DNA of 64,000 nucleotides from Rhytidiadelphus loreus (Eukaryota > Streptophyta > Bryopsida > Hypnales > Hylocomiaceae). The notes below the pieces were generated by a model. It saw only the letters and a list, made by a program, of their open reading frames with translations, made no database searches and was not told the origin of the DNA. Of the stretch, positions 24,400 through 34,985 are shown piece after piece. The stretch lies in NCBI GenBank assembly GCA_947034895.1, contig OX344764.1, positions 65,267,348 to 65,331,347 of the forward strand. Reading direction: 5' to 3'. A program made the position numbers and the translations under genes. The stretch's first letter is position 1, and each line of letters starts with the position of its first letter.

Positions 24400-26330
24400 G
24401 GTCGATAAGTCTAACGTATTTGTGACTAAGGTCACTTGTTTTACAGATTGAATACTTACCTACTTGATTTTGTAACTTGTTTTGGGATTCTAAACAAAAG
24501 GTCCCACACTCATGTCAAATCATCTCAGTCCATTACCAATGCTAATATAATAGACACAATGAATGCGGTCACAGTCCTTTACTAGTGGTTGGCTCTTTGT
24601 CAAATCCTCTTTGTCAATTTGTCAATAGGGTTGGTCAATTTGTCTTATGCATGCTCTAACCACTTAATCAAATGGCCAAGTTATATATTTGAAGTACAAA
24701 TAAACTTTTAGGGACAATAGTATTAATTATTGTTTCCTCTTTTTGTTCCCTCTTTACTAGGCGGTTTTAGATTTACTAGCCTAATTCCAATTTATCATGC
24801 TCAAATCAAATCTATATCGTGATCTAATTTGCCATATGCAAGGTATGAAAAGTTTAGACTTCTTTCCTGGTTTGGTTGATTTATCTTTAATCAGCCATGC
24901 TTTCGCTTTCGCTTTTAAGTTAATCCATCTCCAGCTTTCAAGCGCTCAAAATTAGTCTACTTGTCTCAGCAATAGCTTCGTACTAGATGGCTTGATCAAA
25001 TAGACTCTAAACCCAAACAATTAGACTTCCTGTCTACTTGCTATATAACTTAGTCAATTGGTCCGGCTATGAAAATTGACTTATCTTAACCTTACTTTTC
25101 TAGCTTACACCAAGTCTAATTGATACACTCTCGTTGTGAATAAGACCTAAATTATTTGTCAATACGACTCATGCAAATTGTGATATGATCAATTTGATAT
25201 ACTCCATATCTATTTAATACCTCAATACTTAATTACACACATGCTCAGACTATTAGACTTAATTAATCTCAATGTGACCAAACTGTGTTACTTCGACAAT
25301 TTGTTAATTCTTACATAGACTATTTAACTTATCTGTTGCTCACCTCACAGGTCAACTCGTCCAACCACAAGCCCTGTTCTAATTAATATTATCAATGTAC
25401 TTGCAGAATGTTAATCAGACCATTTTACATTGATGCATGATCAATTTGACTTAAGCATACTTGTGCTGTAATTCAACAATTTAGAAGTTCGTCTTTTACT
25501 TACCAGTTTGAATGTCTGAGTTTGCGGTTACTCACAGGGCGATTTGTCTTTCGAATCCACTTGACCTGCGCTGAGTCGAGTTGATTCCCGGCTGGTTCGA
25601 CTTCTCCAGCAGTCGATTTGAACGACCAGTTTATTAACTCAAATGTTATTAACAATTTGACCCAACTGGCCACTCGGCTTCAACTAGACTAATCTCACAA
25701 GGTGCGGTTCAAATAGCAATGGTCCATTACTCAGTCAATTAGCTTCTCAACAATTTAAATCATATAAGAATGTTCATAACAATTTGACCACTTGCAAATT
25801 ACGTTATTTAGCATAATCCATTTTCAATTCAGTCATGCAATCTTGCTGACTCAAAGACTTAACAATTTGACCACCCCAGTCATAACAAACAATCAGTTAA
25901 TTCAACATACACTTGCTCATTCTTACTTCATAACAACTTGACTTAAAATTGCCAATTAGAGCTGCGATTTAACTGCAAACTCCATACAGGCCACTAGACT
26001 GCACTCAGTCGACTTGACCACACACAATGCTCAATCACAACTCACAGACGAATAGTTCACAGCATTTAACAACTCGACACTGGCACTTCTCATAAGCATT
26101 CACAAGCAATTAGACAGTTAATCACACACAACAAATTAACTCACACAAGGAACCTCACCACCTGTGAATTCCCAAACACTTAGACACACTTACTCACAAC
26201 CTGTGAGTTTAAACAAATTGATAGTAATATATTTATATATTAAATTCGACGAATTGTACAGAGTTTGAGAGTTTAAAGCTAATGCTGGCTCTTCTTCACG
26301 CTGGAGAGAGAGAGAGTGATCAACTAGACA
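24400..26330. other. Motif-rich non-coding tract (CAATTTGAC and TAGACT phrases)
   Basis: The phrase CAATTTGA(C/T) or AACTTGAC recurs many times, together with (A/T)TTAGACT and ACTTG(A/G)C, and homopolymers are rarer than in neighbouring DNA. No periodic unit can be defined and no frame stays open. It could be a strongly diverged satellite or a decayed retroelement. The tract ends near a short GA repeat (about 26304-26318). Confidence 0.4.
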
Positions 26331-27650
26331 TTTGGACTTATAGTCCCAAAAAGACTATTTGAAAGGTGGCATCTGTTCAAGCTGAAATTCACGACTATCT
26401 ACTTGCCTTGCTTCGCATCCTAGTCTATTAGCCCTGTTCATATCTAATTTCTGCCAATTAGCCTTTCACATACGAAATCCATCTAATTGACATGCTATAA
26501 TGGAAAATAGATCTTTTACTAACTGCATTCACATTTACAAAGGCAAGTAAACCAAAAATTTCAAAAATTAGAACTACAATCTTGCTAGAGGTGAGTTCAA
26601 GGTCCAATTGGCTTGAGAGAGGCAATAGCAAACTATTGAAAATAGAAAACTATATGAGTCCAACCAAACAATGTAATTTATTCCTTGGGCCTAATGATTA
26701 TATATTTTTAGAATTAATATAAGGTCTAAAAATCATATAAGAAAATATTATTGGAATATTTTTGGAATAATTCCATTACTTATAGGGTACTATAAAATAC
26801 CCCTTGGACTCATGTGATCCCTCTAGCTGATTGATATGCTCAAAGGTTTTTGTAGACCATCGAACAAGAAAAGGAATTGTTGTGTATTCTATGCAATCCT
26901 TCTTAAACTTGCAACGCTTCATGTCTTCATAAGTGATGACCCCTCTAATGGTTGGAAGGATGACGAGGCCACTAAGCGAGAAAAGGGTGATGTAGACATT
27001 GTGCATGTTGTATACATACATATCCTACAATTTTGTGCTCTAGGTTTGTATTAGAATTTTACTTTATTTATTGACTAAGATGGAATAGTAAAATTCATCT
27101 AGAACTTGAACCTTCATACATTGAAATTTTTGTTATAAGTAATAAACATTACATTCATGAAAAGAAAGAATGTTCTGGTTAGTTGCAAATGTAAACTAAT
27201 GATGCAATCCACATTGCTTGCACTTCAGTTTCATTGGTTGTAATGAATTTGTCTTCGTCTCTAGCTATAACAATTGCCAAAACATATCAACCCTTTTTTG
27301 ACACCACGGGGCTAGAAAGCACCATTGGAAATTACGTAGCAAAAAAAACTGAAGGAAATTATTGATAACATAAATTTAAAAAGCCCAAACTTGCCTAGGA
27401 TTTCGTGGGTGTTGCCAGAAAGCATAAACCCTATCTGCCTTGAATCTCGTGATTGCCAAATTTCCTACCTTTGCCAAAATGTCGTTCTTTCTTCACGCCA
27501 AATTGCCTCTCCTCTGCTACCTTTCTTGCCCGGATCCGAGAAGAAAAATGTGTCCGCTGCAACCAGCCATATGCAACTCAAATGCAACTAAGTGTCCTAT
27601 ATAACTATCTTGCAACTACAATCTTCTATAATTGCACCAACTTTGATGTG
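26331..27650. other. No confident gene
   Basis: Short open frames at 26776-27054 and 27391-27674 have no family motifs. The latter part becomes less AT-rich and carries CAACTACAATC/TGCAACTA phrases like those inside the CACTA element at 7505. Confidence 0.3.
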
Positions 27651-28004
27651 TATGTTGTTGTAGTTGTAGAGTAGTTCACTAAAGATGATATTTAGTGTTG
27701 AGTGACATTTAGTGTTTTTACCCCCCTACTAGCGACAACACTAAATCTGAACTTGTCCACAATTAGTGTTAGCACTAGTAGAAAATTGTGTCCAAATCAA
27801 CAGAAAATCATCAAAAACTTGTTGATTTGAATACTGCATTGACCGTTTTTACATTTTTTTGTTGATTTGAGCCCAAGCTAACACAATGGTTAACAAATTT
27901 TTGTTGATTTGAGCACAAGTTAACAAAATGGTTTAACAAATTTTTGTTCATGTGAATAGTGCAACAACCAAATCAACATGTTTTTGTTCAATGTTTTAGG
28001 GTTG

Positions 28005-28540
28005 TGTTGGGGTTGTTTTAGGGTTGTTTTAGGGTTGTTTTGAGGTTGTTTTGGGGGTTGTTTTGAGGTTGTTTTGGGGTTGTTTTGGGGTTGTTTTGAG
28101 GTTGTTTTGGGGTTGTTTTGGGGGTTGTTTTGAGGTTGTTTTGGGGTTGTTTGGGAGTTGTTTGAGGGTTGTTTGAGGGTTGTTTGGAGGTTGTTTGGGG
28201 GTTATTTTGAGGTTGTTTTGGGGTTGTTTGGGAGTTGTTTGGGGGGTTGTTTGGGGGGTTGTTTGGGGGTTGTTTGGGGGGGTTGTTTGGGAGTTGTTTG
28301 GGAGTTGTTTGGGGGTTGTTTTGGAGGTTGTTTGAGGGTTGTTTGGGGGGTTGTTTTGGGGTTGTTTGAGATTGATTTGGGGGTTGTTTGGGGGGTTGAT
28401 TTGGAGGTTGTTTTGAGGTTGATTTTGGAGTTGTTTTTGGATTGATTTGGGGAGGTTTGAGGAGGTGTGGGGAGGGGGGAGGATTTGGATTTTTTGAGGT
28501 TGTTTTTGGAGTTGTTTTTGGATTGTTTGTGGAATGTTTT
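28005..28540. repeat. G/T minisatellite, GGTTGTTTTG-type units
   Basis: More than 40 units of GGTTGTTTTGGG, GGTTGTTTGGGG and close variants, 10-13 bp each, with almost no C on the plus strand. Open frames on both strands (Gly/Val-rich and Thr/Pro/Lys-rich) are by-products of this repeat. Confidence 0.9.
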
Positions 28541-29637
28541 TGAAATCATTAAGAATTTTTCTAAAATTATGAATTTAGAGTTCAAATCGTATTTTATTTT
28601 CAATTATATTTTGAATTTGATTGAAGTTCTAATTAAATTCATAATGTAATTCAACTTTGTTTGTATCAAGATTTTTAACATATGAAAGGCCCATAATTGC
28701 TTCTAAATATTAGTCTTCAAAGAAGGCTTAAATCTTCATTTATATTTATATTTTCAATAGATTTAACTAAATGATCTAACTTATATTTATTTTGACCTAT
28801 TTTCCATCTTGAAATTGTAAAATAAAAAACTTCACCAATTGCAACATCAAGATGCTTGGATTTAAAAAAAATAATGTTTCATTCATACCAAATGATTATA
28901 TTTCATTTTTCCAAAATTTTATTTGAAAAATTTAGATACATATCAATTCTACAATTTGTAATTTTCCATCATATGCTAAAAAAATATGTTAAAGAATGTA
29001 TATTAAAAATTGCAACAAAAAATATTTTATATTCATGCTTGGAGAAAATAATAAGTGGATATAAATAGAGATTGATTTACAACATTCAATGAAAAGAATT
29101 CTAGTAATGAAACTAAAGATTTCCAAACCTAATGGTTGTAATGTACTAATGTACATGTTGTAGTCAAAAATTTGCATCCTATTTTTGAAATTTAAAAAAT
29201 ATATATTTGAAATTGCATTCAATAAAGAAACTTAAAATTTACTATACAGTGCAATTTCTACTTTAAATTGGAAATTGAAATTCTTCATGAGTTTCACCTC
29301 CCTAATCTATATAGAACAATCCAAAAATTCTCACAAGATTAATATTTTAGAAACTAATTTGAAATTCCTATTTATTTGAAAAATACATTCAAATCTACTT
29401 GGCTAACATGCATACATATCTAGAAAATCTATACATCATACAATAACTTTCTCATGATGTAATCAAAAGTTATAAAAATTGTGAGTCCTTCAAACTATCC
29501 CTTCACCACATGTTGTGTAAAATTTTAAAGGAAAAAAAAGGGAATTCAATTTCTAAATACATGAATAAAAACACTAGAAATATTGTCAAAAAATTCTACT
29601 TTGTTCTTTAGAGGTTTAAATTTTAATTTTAATTTTT

Positions 29638-30350
29638 CTGACCCCTAAAGGACCATTGTCCCCTCGGTGGACAAAATGGATTTCGGGCAAGTTTGTATGA
29701 TCTTAATTTTTAGTTAAACTTTTTTAAACCTCCTCATAAGATAGAAAAATTTATTAGCTACGTGGTAATATAGATTTTATTTCAGTTGGTGCTTGGGAGC
29801 AAAAGTTATGGCATCTTAACCATAAATTTCACGTCACTAGGCAGAATAAGAAATGTACAGAAATTTGAAATTAATTTTTTAATTTTTTCCTTCTTGAAAA
29901 TCATATTTTTGTCTACATGTGAAGCTTTTATTCATTCCATTTGATTAGTACTATGAAAGTTAAAAACAATTTTGTGTCCAAACGGGCAATTTGAACATCT
30001 TCTTCAAAAAATAACTTATTGGATGCAATTTTGGATGCAATTCTCACAATTTTTCAAAAAAAAATGTTTAACAACTTTAAGTTTCCTATTTAGAACAATC
30101 TCACCGTTGACATTATTGTATTTCAATTCCATTTTAGAGCTATTAATGCTTTAGTTTTTATTTCAATCTTGAACTTGCTTCTACTTAATAATTTAAAAAA
30201 AAATGAAAATCAAGAGTGTTTTTAAAAAAACAAAATTTAATTCTAAACTTTCAACACAATTCTTGAACACAAAATTTTTTAAATATTTAAATTCTAGATG
30301 AGCAATTTCCAAATTCTAATTTAGAGCTATTCAAATTGTATGTTCTACAT
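29638..30350. repeat. Partial copy of the CCCCTAAAGG dispersed family
   Basis: Begins GACCCCTAAAGGACCATTGT and continues through CAAAATGGATTTCGGGCAAG and AGCAAAAGTTATGGCATCTT as at 38949. A right terminus of a second copy (TTTGTTCTTTAGAGGTTTAA) lies just upstream at 29604-29623, so two copies appear to abut here. Confidence 0.5.
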
Positions 30351-30547
30351 TACAAAAAACTTGAATAGGAATTGTGTCCAAACCACCTCCTAGTAAAATG
30401 TTTGCCAAATAATTAAAATATCTTTAATTGAATTGAAGTTTTTAACACTAAAATTTCATGTGGAAAATTTTTAAACCACCAAGTTTGACATTGTATAAGC
30501 AATAGAAATATTTTCTATTAACTACTTAACTCACAATTCAGTCTTTT

Positions 30548-30911
30548 TTCAATTCAGCAGACTTTGGAGGCTGTTTTTGCATAGTAAAGTCTTTTTTTTC
30601 AAAAAACTTCAAACTAGTAAAAGTTGGAAGATCAAGTAAACTTTCATCTCCAAAAATCCGTTTGTGATTTTGAGTCTTCAATAAAAAGTTATGGGCAAAA
30701 TTCAGAGAGAGTGTTTGTAAATATCAAAAAATAATTTCATTCCAAACCCTCTCTGAATTTTGCTCATAACCTTTTACTGAAAACTCAAAATCACAAACAG
30801 ATTTTTGGAGATGAAAGTTTAATTGATCTTCCAAATTTTACTAGTTTGAAGTTTTTTGAAAAAAGGTACTATACTATGAGAAATTAGCCTCCAAAGTCTG
30901 CTGAATTGAAC
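30548..30911. repeat. Long inverted repeat, arms of about 170 bp
   Basis: TTCAATTCAGCAGACTTTGG at the left is matched in reverse by CCAAAGTCTGCTGAATTGAA at the right. Complementarity continues inward through AAAACTTCAAACTAGTAAAA, TGAAAGTTxAxTTGATC and CAGAGAGxGTTTG, with a short centre near 30725. A transcript could form a long imperfect duplex. It lies inside the CACTA element at 27773-31364. Confidence 0.75.
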
Positions 30912-30984
30912 CAAAAATGACCAAAATTTGAAAACCGAAATAAATAACTTTTTTTTCCCATTATGGTCATGTAATTTTCCACAT

Positions 30985-31047
30985 GGTGCAATGGATAAGA
31001 CCTTGCACCCCTAGCCAAGGGGTGCAAGGTTCAAACCCCATTGCACC
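30985..31047 (+). repeat. tRNA-like hairpin with B-box consensus
   Basis: GGTGCAATGG at the 5' end pairs with CCATTGCACC at the 3' end. An inner hairpin pairs CCTTGCACCCCT with AGGGGTGCAAGG. GGTTCAAACCCC fits the Pol III B box, and TGGATAAGACC is A-box-like. At 63 nt it is too short for a normal tRNA and no anticodon arm can be assigned, so it is a tRNA-derived relic or SINE-like fragment. Confidence 0.45.
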
Positions 31048-32033
31048 CCGCCCGCGTGGGGTGCCACCTAGGTGCTGCCCGCGTGGCGGGTGCCATGGGG
31101 CGCTCGCAAGGCAGTTTTTAAATTTTTTTTTTTCAAAATTAAAAAATTGAAAAAAAATTAACAAATTTTTGTTGAAAATTATGTACAAATCAACAAGTTT
31201 TAGTTGCAATTTTTGTCCAAATCAACAAGTTTTAGCTAGAATTTTGTCCAAATCAACAAAAACTTGTTGATTTTTGTCCAAATCAACAGGTCCAAATCAA
31301 CACAAACTATTTTGTCCGAATCAACACTTTTTTGTGAAGTTGGACGCTGAATTTTCTACTAGTGTAGACTTGAATGCGCCGCCTTCTCCTTCCCTGGAAT
31401 TGCTTGGGTTCTCAACTTCATTGCGTTGCCGCCTTCTTCCCTGGCTTCTTCCCCACGCTTGTCTTCGTTGCGTTTTGCGAAGCTCCCCTGTCTTGCATTT
31501 GCTGGTCGACTAGATGCTTGCGAATTCTCTGTGAGTGAGCTTCTACAGCTTTCACAGCTCTCAGAGATTTAGCTTTCGTAGCTTTCTCTGCTTTTTGCCA
31601 TAATGAGCGAATCCTGTAGTCTCCATGGCTCCATCAGTCGTTGCTCGCGGTAAAGTTCGGGTGAAAGTCTCGAGCCCTACTTGGCCCTTATATTGATGTT
31701 CAGCGTTTTCTGTGTCGGGAACTGAAGCTTGCGCCAATCCTAGTTGGTCCCTCCCAAGGCAAGTGTGCTGCCCTTGCTGCTGCGATCTATCGGGCTTTTT
31801 TTTGAGGGGGGGGTATAGTTTGCCGTTCCCGCCCACCCGGCACATTTCAAATTTGCCGCCTCCGCTTACTACCCATCCTCGCGTTGGTCCACCGCTCCGT
31901 TCATGCATCTGCTCCTCCACAGCTCCGTTTTCAGGTCCTCGCATCTTCTCACCAACAGGTCCATTTCAGGTATTAGCGACACCATTGCAATCGTCTTGTT
32001 GTCCTCTATATTATATCAATTTTTTTTTTTTTT

Positions 32034-33571
32034 TTGGTCGACATTTTTTTTTTTTTTTCACGTTGTGGCTCAGATTCATGGCGGAAATCCCTTGACGTCT
32101 CCAACAAGTTTCCACCATTGCCACACGAAAGCGGATCATCACATGGATGGTGCAAGACGAATGGTCTCCCCGGTCTCTACAACCGCACCATCCACGCTTT
32201 CCCCGAGCATTTCCGAGGTCAACGAAGCTCCAATTTGGTGCGTGCAACGCGTTGGTGGGCACTCCGTGATCGATATTGCAACGAAGGAGAAGAACCCCAA
32301 GGGCTTCCACCACTTTCATGCACCGCAGCCGATCTGGAGGACAAAAACAGCTCCGTACAAAGGCAGCACCCGGTCGTGGTCACAAACGCTCCGAATGGGT
32401 ATAGTGGCTCTACCCGCTCTTACTTGATGCATTCGAGCATTTCAAAAAAACTGGTGTGAAATTCTCTTCCCGTTTGCTAATTGAGTTAGCAAAAACGATC
32501 CTAGTGGACCCTACAGCCCCTTATACAACCCTATCTAGAGATCCTAAGGACAATGTTTTATTGCTTGAAAAAGTGACCCACTGTTGGATCCAGCAATTCA
32601 TGCATATCCAAAACATTGTCCTCTTATTTCAAAGCGGTCGTCTCACTTGCAGTCCTGAAAAAGAACAAGAAATTGAGATGCAAGTTGCATACCATCTAGG
32701 AGTCTTAAATCGAGGATTTCAGGATGGCACCTTTGATGAAAATCTAATGGAGAATATAGACAAAACCCATTTTGTTCTAAACATGGACAACGGTAGAACA
32801 TTAGGCTTCCGTGGTGATACAACAGTCAAATATGCCGAGGTAGTATCGGGTGGAGATTCAATGACAATGGTCATTAGAATCTCAGGGGGGCGTCGATCCA
32901 TGATCAAAGCTCCTATGTTGATATTTACAAATCCGAATAGCAGTTATCCAATTCGAGGATTGAATGACAACATCCCAGGGGTATGTTATCGTACGGGTCC
33001 TAAAGAGTGGATGGATCACACTCTATTTTCAGATTATTTTGTAGAACCACGAGCCTTCCAATCTGATGTCCATGGCCGCTCAAAATTTATTTGGGTAGAT
33101 AATTGTACCGGTCATAACATGACCCCAAGACTTAGCACTATTTTGGAAGCCAAAAATGCCATCTTGAAATACTTGCCACCTTGTTCGACCCACCTTTGCC
33201 AACCAGCAGACACGTTCATTATTTCTAAGGTGAAAGATGCATGGACCAAAAGATGGGAGGCAAAGAAAACAGACTTAATAGCATTGAATGCTTGGCAGAA
33301 TACACCTCGAGCGGATGGTGGTTGGTCAAGGAAACTCTCAAATCCAAGTAAGAGGTTTTTCTTATAGTTAGTTGCTGATTCTGTTGAAGATGTCAACCGG
33401 GAACTTGATTGTGACAATATCAGCTATGCTAGAAAAGCCATGATCAGATGTGGTATGTCTTTAGCTCTAGATGGCAGTTGGAGTGTGGAGCAACTTTTTC
33501 CACATTTGCAGGAGATAGTAGGAAAGTATGGGCAAATTTTTCTAGGGCAACATGTGCCTCCGAGAATCTGA
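32034..33571 (+). pseudogene. DDE_1 superfamily transposase, frameshifted with two in-frame stops
   Basis: The N-terminal part, in one frame at about 32040-32330, has LPGLYNRTIHAFPEHFRGQR and RATRWWALRD. After a frameshift near 32290-32350 the second frame gives GRGHKRSEWV, a TAG (32402-32404), then WLYPLLLDAFEHFKKTGVKF and the catalytic region. Acidic residues lie in NMDNG (32786-32788), WVDNCTGH (33098-33100) and CQPADTF (33209-33211), after LPPCSTH. A second TAG at 33365-33367 precedes a conserved-looking tail (ARKAMIRCGMSLALDGSW) that ends with TGA at 33569-33571. This is the CENP-B/pogo-related DDE_1 group but clearly different from the transposase at 847-3465. It should be inactive; the true start was not found. 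Confidence 0.8.
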
Positions 33572-34218
33572 AATTTGTGCTTCCATGATTTTCAGAAATT
33601 ACAATGTACATTCCATCTTCTTTATGTTATAAACCACTCTTTCATTGATAATGCTTGTTGTATACTTTTAATTAATCACTTCTAACTTCCTACGCTTTTA
33701 ATGTCATTGTTTTGCATGTATTTCCTGAATTTTCTAAATTCACAAACACTAAATTCAAACATGTAACTTTCTGGCAAGTCTCTCAAATCACCGTAGTTCA
33801 CATTTAGTGTTTGAATTGACATTTAATGTTACTTACTTTCATAGGGTAATTGGCTTTTAGTGTATGCCTTCGTATTTAGTGTACAAGACACTAAATATCA
33901 TCTTTAGTGTTGTTGTAGTTGTAGAATAGTCGTAGAAAAAAATGTAGGAAAATGGAATCGTAACAGAGTGGGTATTTTTCATCCTATATTTGTTAGAAGT
34001 GTCGATGTGGACAACTTTGCATTATGTGGAATCCACAACTACAGTCAGGGTTGTCTTGTCTGACAGAATTTCGAGTTTTTGTGTCTAATAGACGTCGCAT
34101 GTCGCATGTCGAATTGTCGAGTTGTCGAGTAAGGGCGGTTTTTGTTGTCGTGTACGGATTTCGGATTTCAAATTTTTTTACCCCTTGGTAAAATGGACTG
34201 TAATACGTGGTTGTGACG

Positions 34219-34478
34219 TGGCGTGCTTCCTGAGGGGCGACCGCGGGTAGGGGGGCGACCGCGGGTAGGGGCGACCACGGGTAGGGGCGACCGCGGGTAG
34301 GGGGCGACCACGGGTAGGGGCGACCGCGGGTAGGGGGGCGACCACGGGTAGGGCGACCTCGGGTCCAAAATCTTGGGCGACTGCGGGTCCGAATCCAGGG
34401 CGACCGCGGATCCGAAGTCCAGGGCGACTGCGGGTCCGAAATCCAGGGCGACCGCGGGTCCTACTTCATGGGCTACAA
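34219..34478 (+). repeat. GCGAC-NN-CGGGT array 1 (left subterminal)
   Basis: About 14 units such as GCGACCGCGGGTAGGG and GCGACCACGGGTAGGG, all on the plus strand, becoming irregular toward 34478. It lies about 175 bp inside the left terminus and downstream of the hAT transposase. The central dinucleotide varies (CG, CA, CT, TG) while GCGAC and CGGGT stay constant. Confidence 0.9.
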
Positions 34479-34985
34479 GTCTGGGGCCCCCACAACATTT
34501 TTTTTCCAATATTTAGTCTTCAACCAACACATTCCACGGCAAATCGGCAATATATAAGCATTGAATTATATGCTCGGTACGTACCAAAGCAAATGAACAT
34601 GCATTATGTAATGATATATCATGGAACAATCAATTCATAAGCCTAAAACATAATAATAATAAAAACCTTGGACAATAATCATATTAATTTAAATGGAACT
34701 GCGTACATACATAGGGATGATCTTCACAATTGAGTACCAAGACCACTCCTGTTTGAAATTGCACACTTATTTGCAAAAAATACGAATACCTTCATTAATC
34801 ATCATCGTCAACACCAAAGTACCTTTTACAATCTTCCTGACTTTGTGAAGCCAAGTGATGGACTACACAAAATTCAAAATCTACCTATTTCATTACAAGC
34901 TTTGGCAACAAATCTTCACTACAAGGCATTGATGTTAAATCCTTATAGTACTATTTGAAGGCCTCCACATCTATAATGCAACACA

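Larger units (their letters stand above)
27773..31364. mobile_element. CACTA element, 3.6 kb, non-autonomous, TAG target-site duplication
   Basis: Starts CACTAGTAGAAAATTGTGTC and ends with TTTTCTACTAGTG, flanked by TAG on both sides (27770-27772 and 31365-31367). Subterminal repeats of TTGTTGATTTG at the left and CAAATCAACAAG at the right are in inverted orientation. The interior holds a G/T minisatellite, a partial CCCCTAAAGG-family repeat, a long inverted repeat and a tRNA-like hairpin, but no transposase. It lies inside the 27677-33910 transposon and is the younger insertion. Confidence 0.9.
27677..33910. mobile_element. DDE_1-type DNA transposon with CACTAAAG ends, invaded by a CACTA element
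   Basis: The terminal inverted repeats CACTAAAGATGATATTTAG (27677 on) and its exact complement (to 33910) are 21 bp without mismatch. Subterminal (A/T)TTAGTGT and ACACTAAA motifs follow on both sides. Directly outside lies the same 22-bp sequence twice with two differences (27655-27676 and 33911-33932, TTGTTGTAGTTGTAGAxTAG), which looks like an unusually long target duplication or insertion into a local repeat. Without the nested CACTA element (27773-31364 plus its TAG duplication) the transposon is about 2.6 kb, a normal size for the transposase it carries. Confidence 0.65.

Noticed and set aside
28158..28603. Long Gly/Val-rich and Thr/Pro-rich open frames
   Set aside because: Direct translations of the G/T minisatellite on both strands.
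32011..32319. Minus-strand 102-codon open frame
   Set aside because: Antisense to the DDE_1 transposase N-terminal part and begins in a poly-A/T run.
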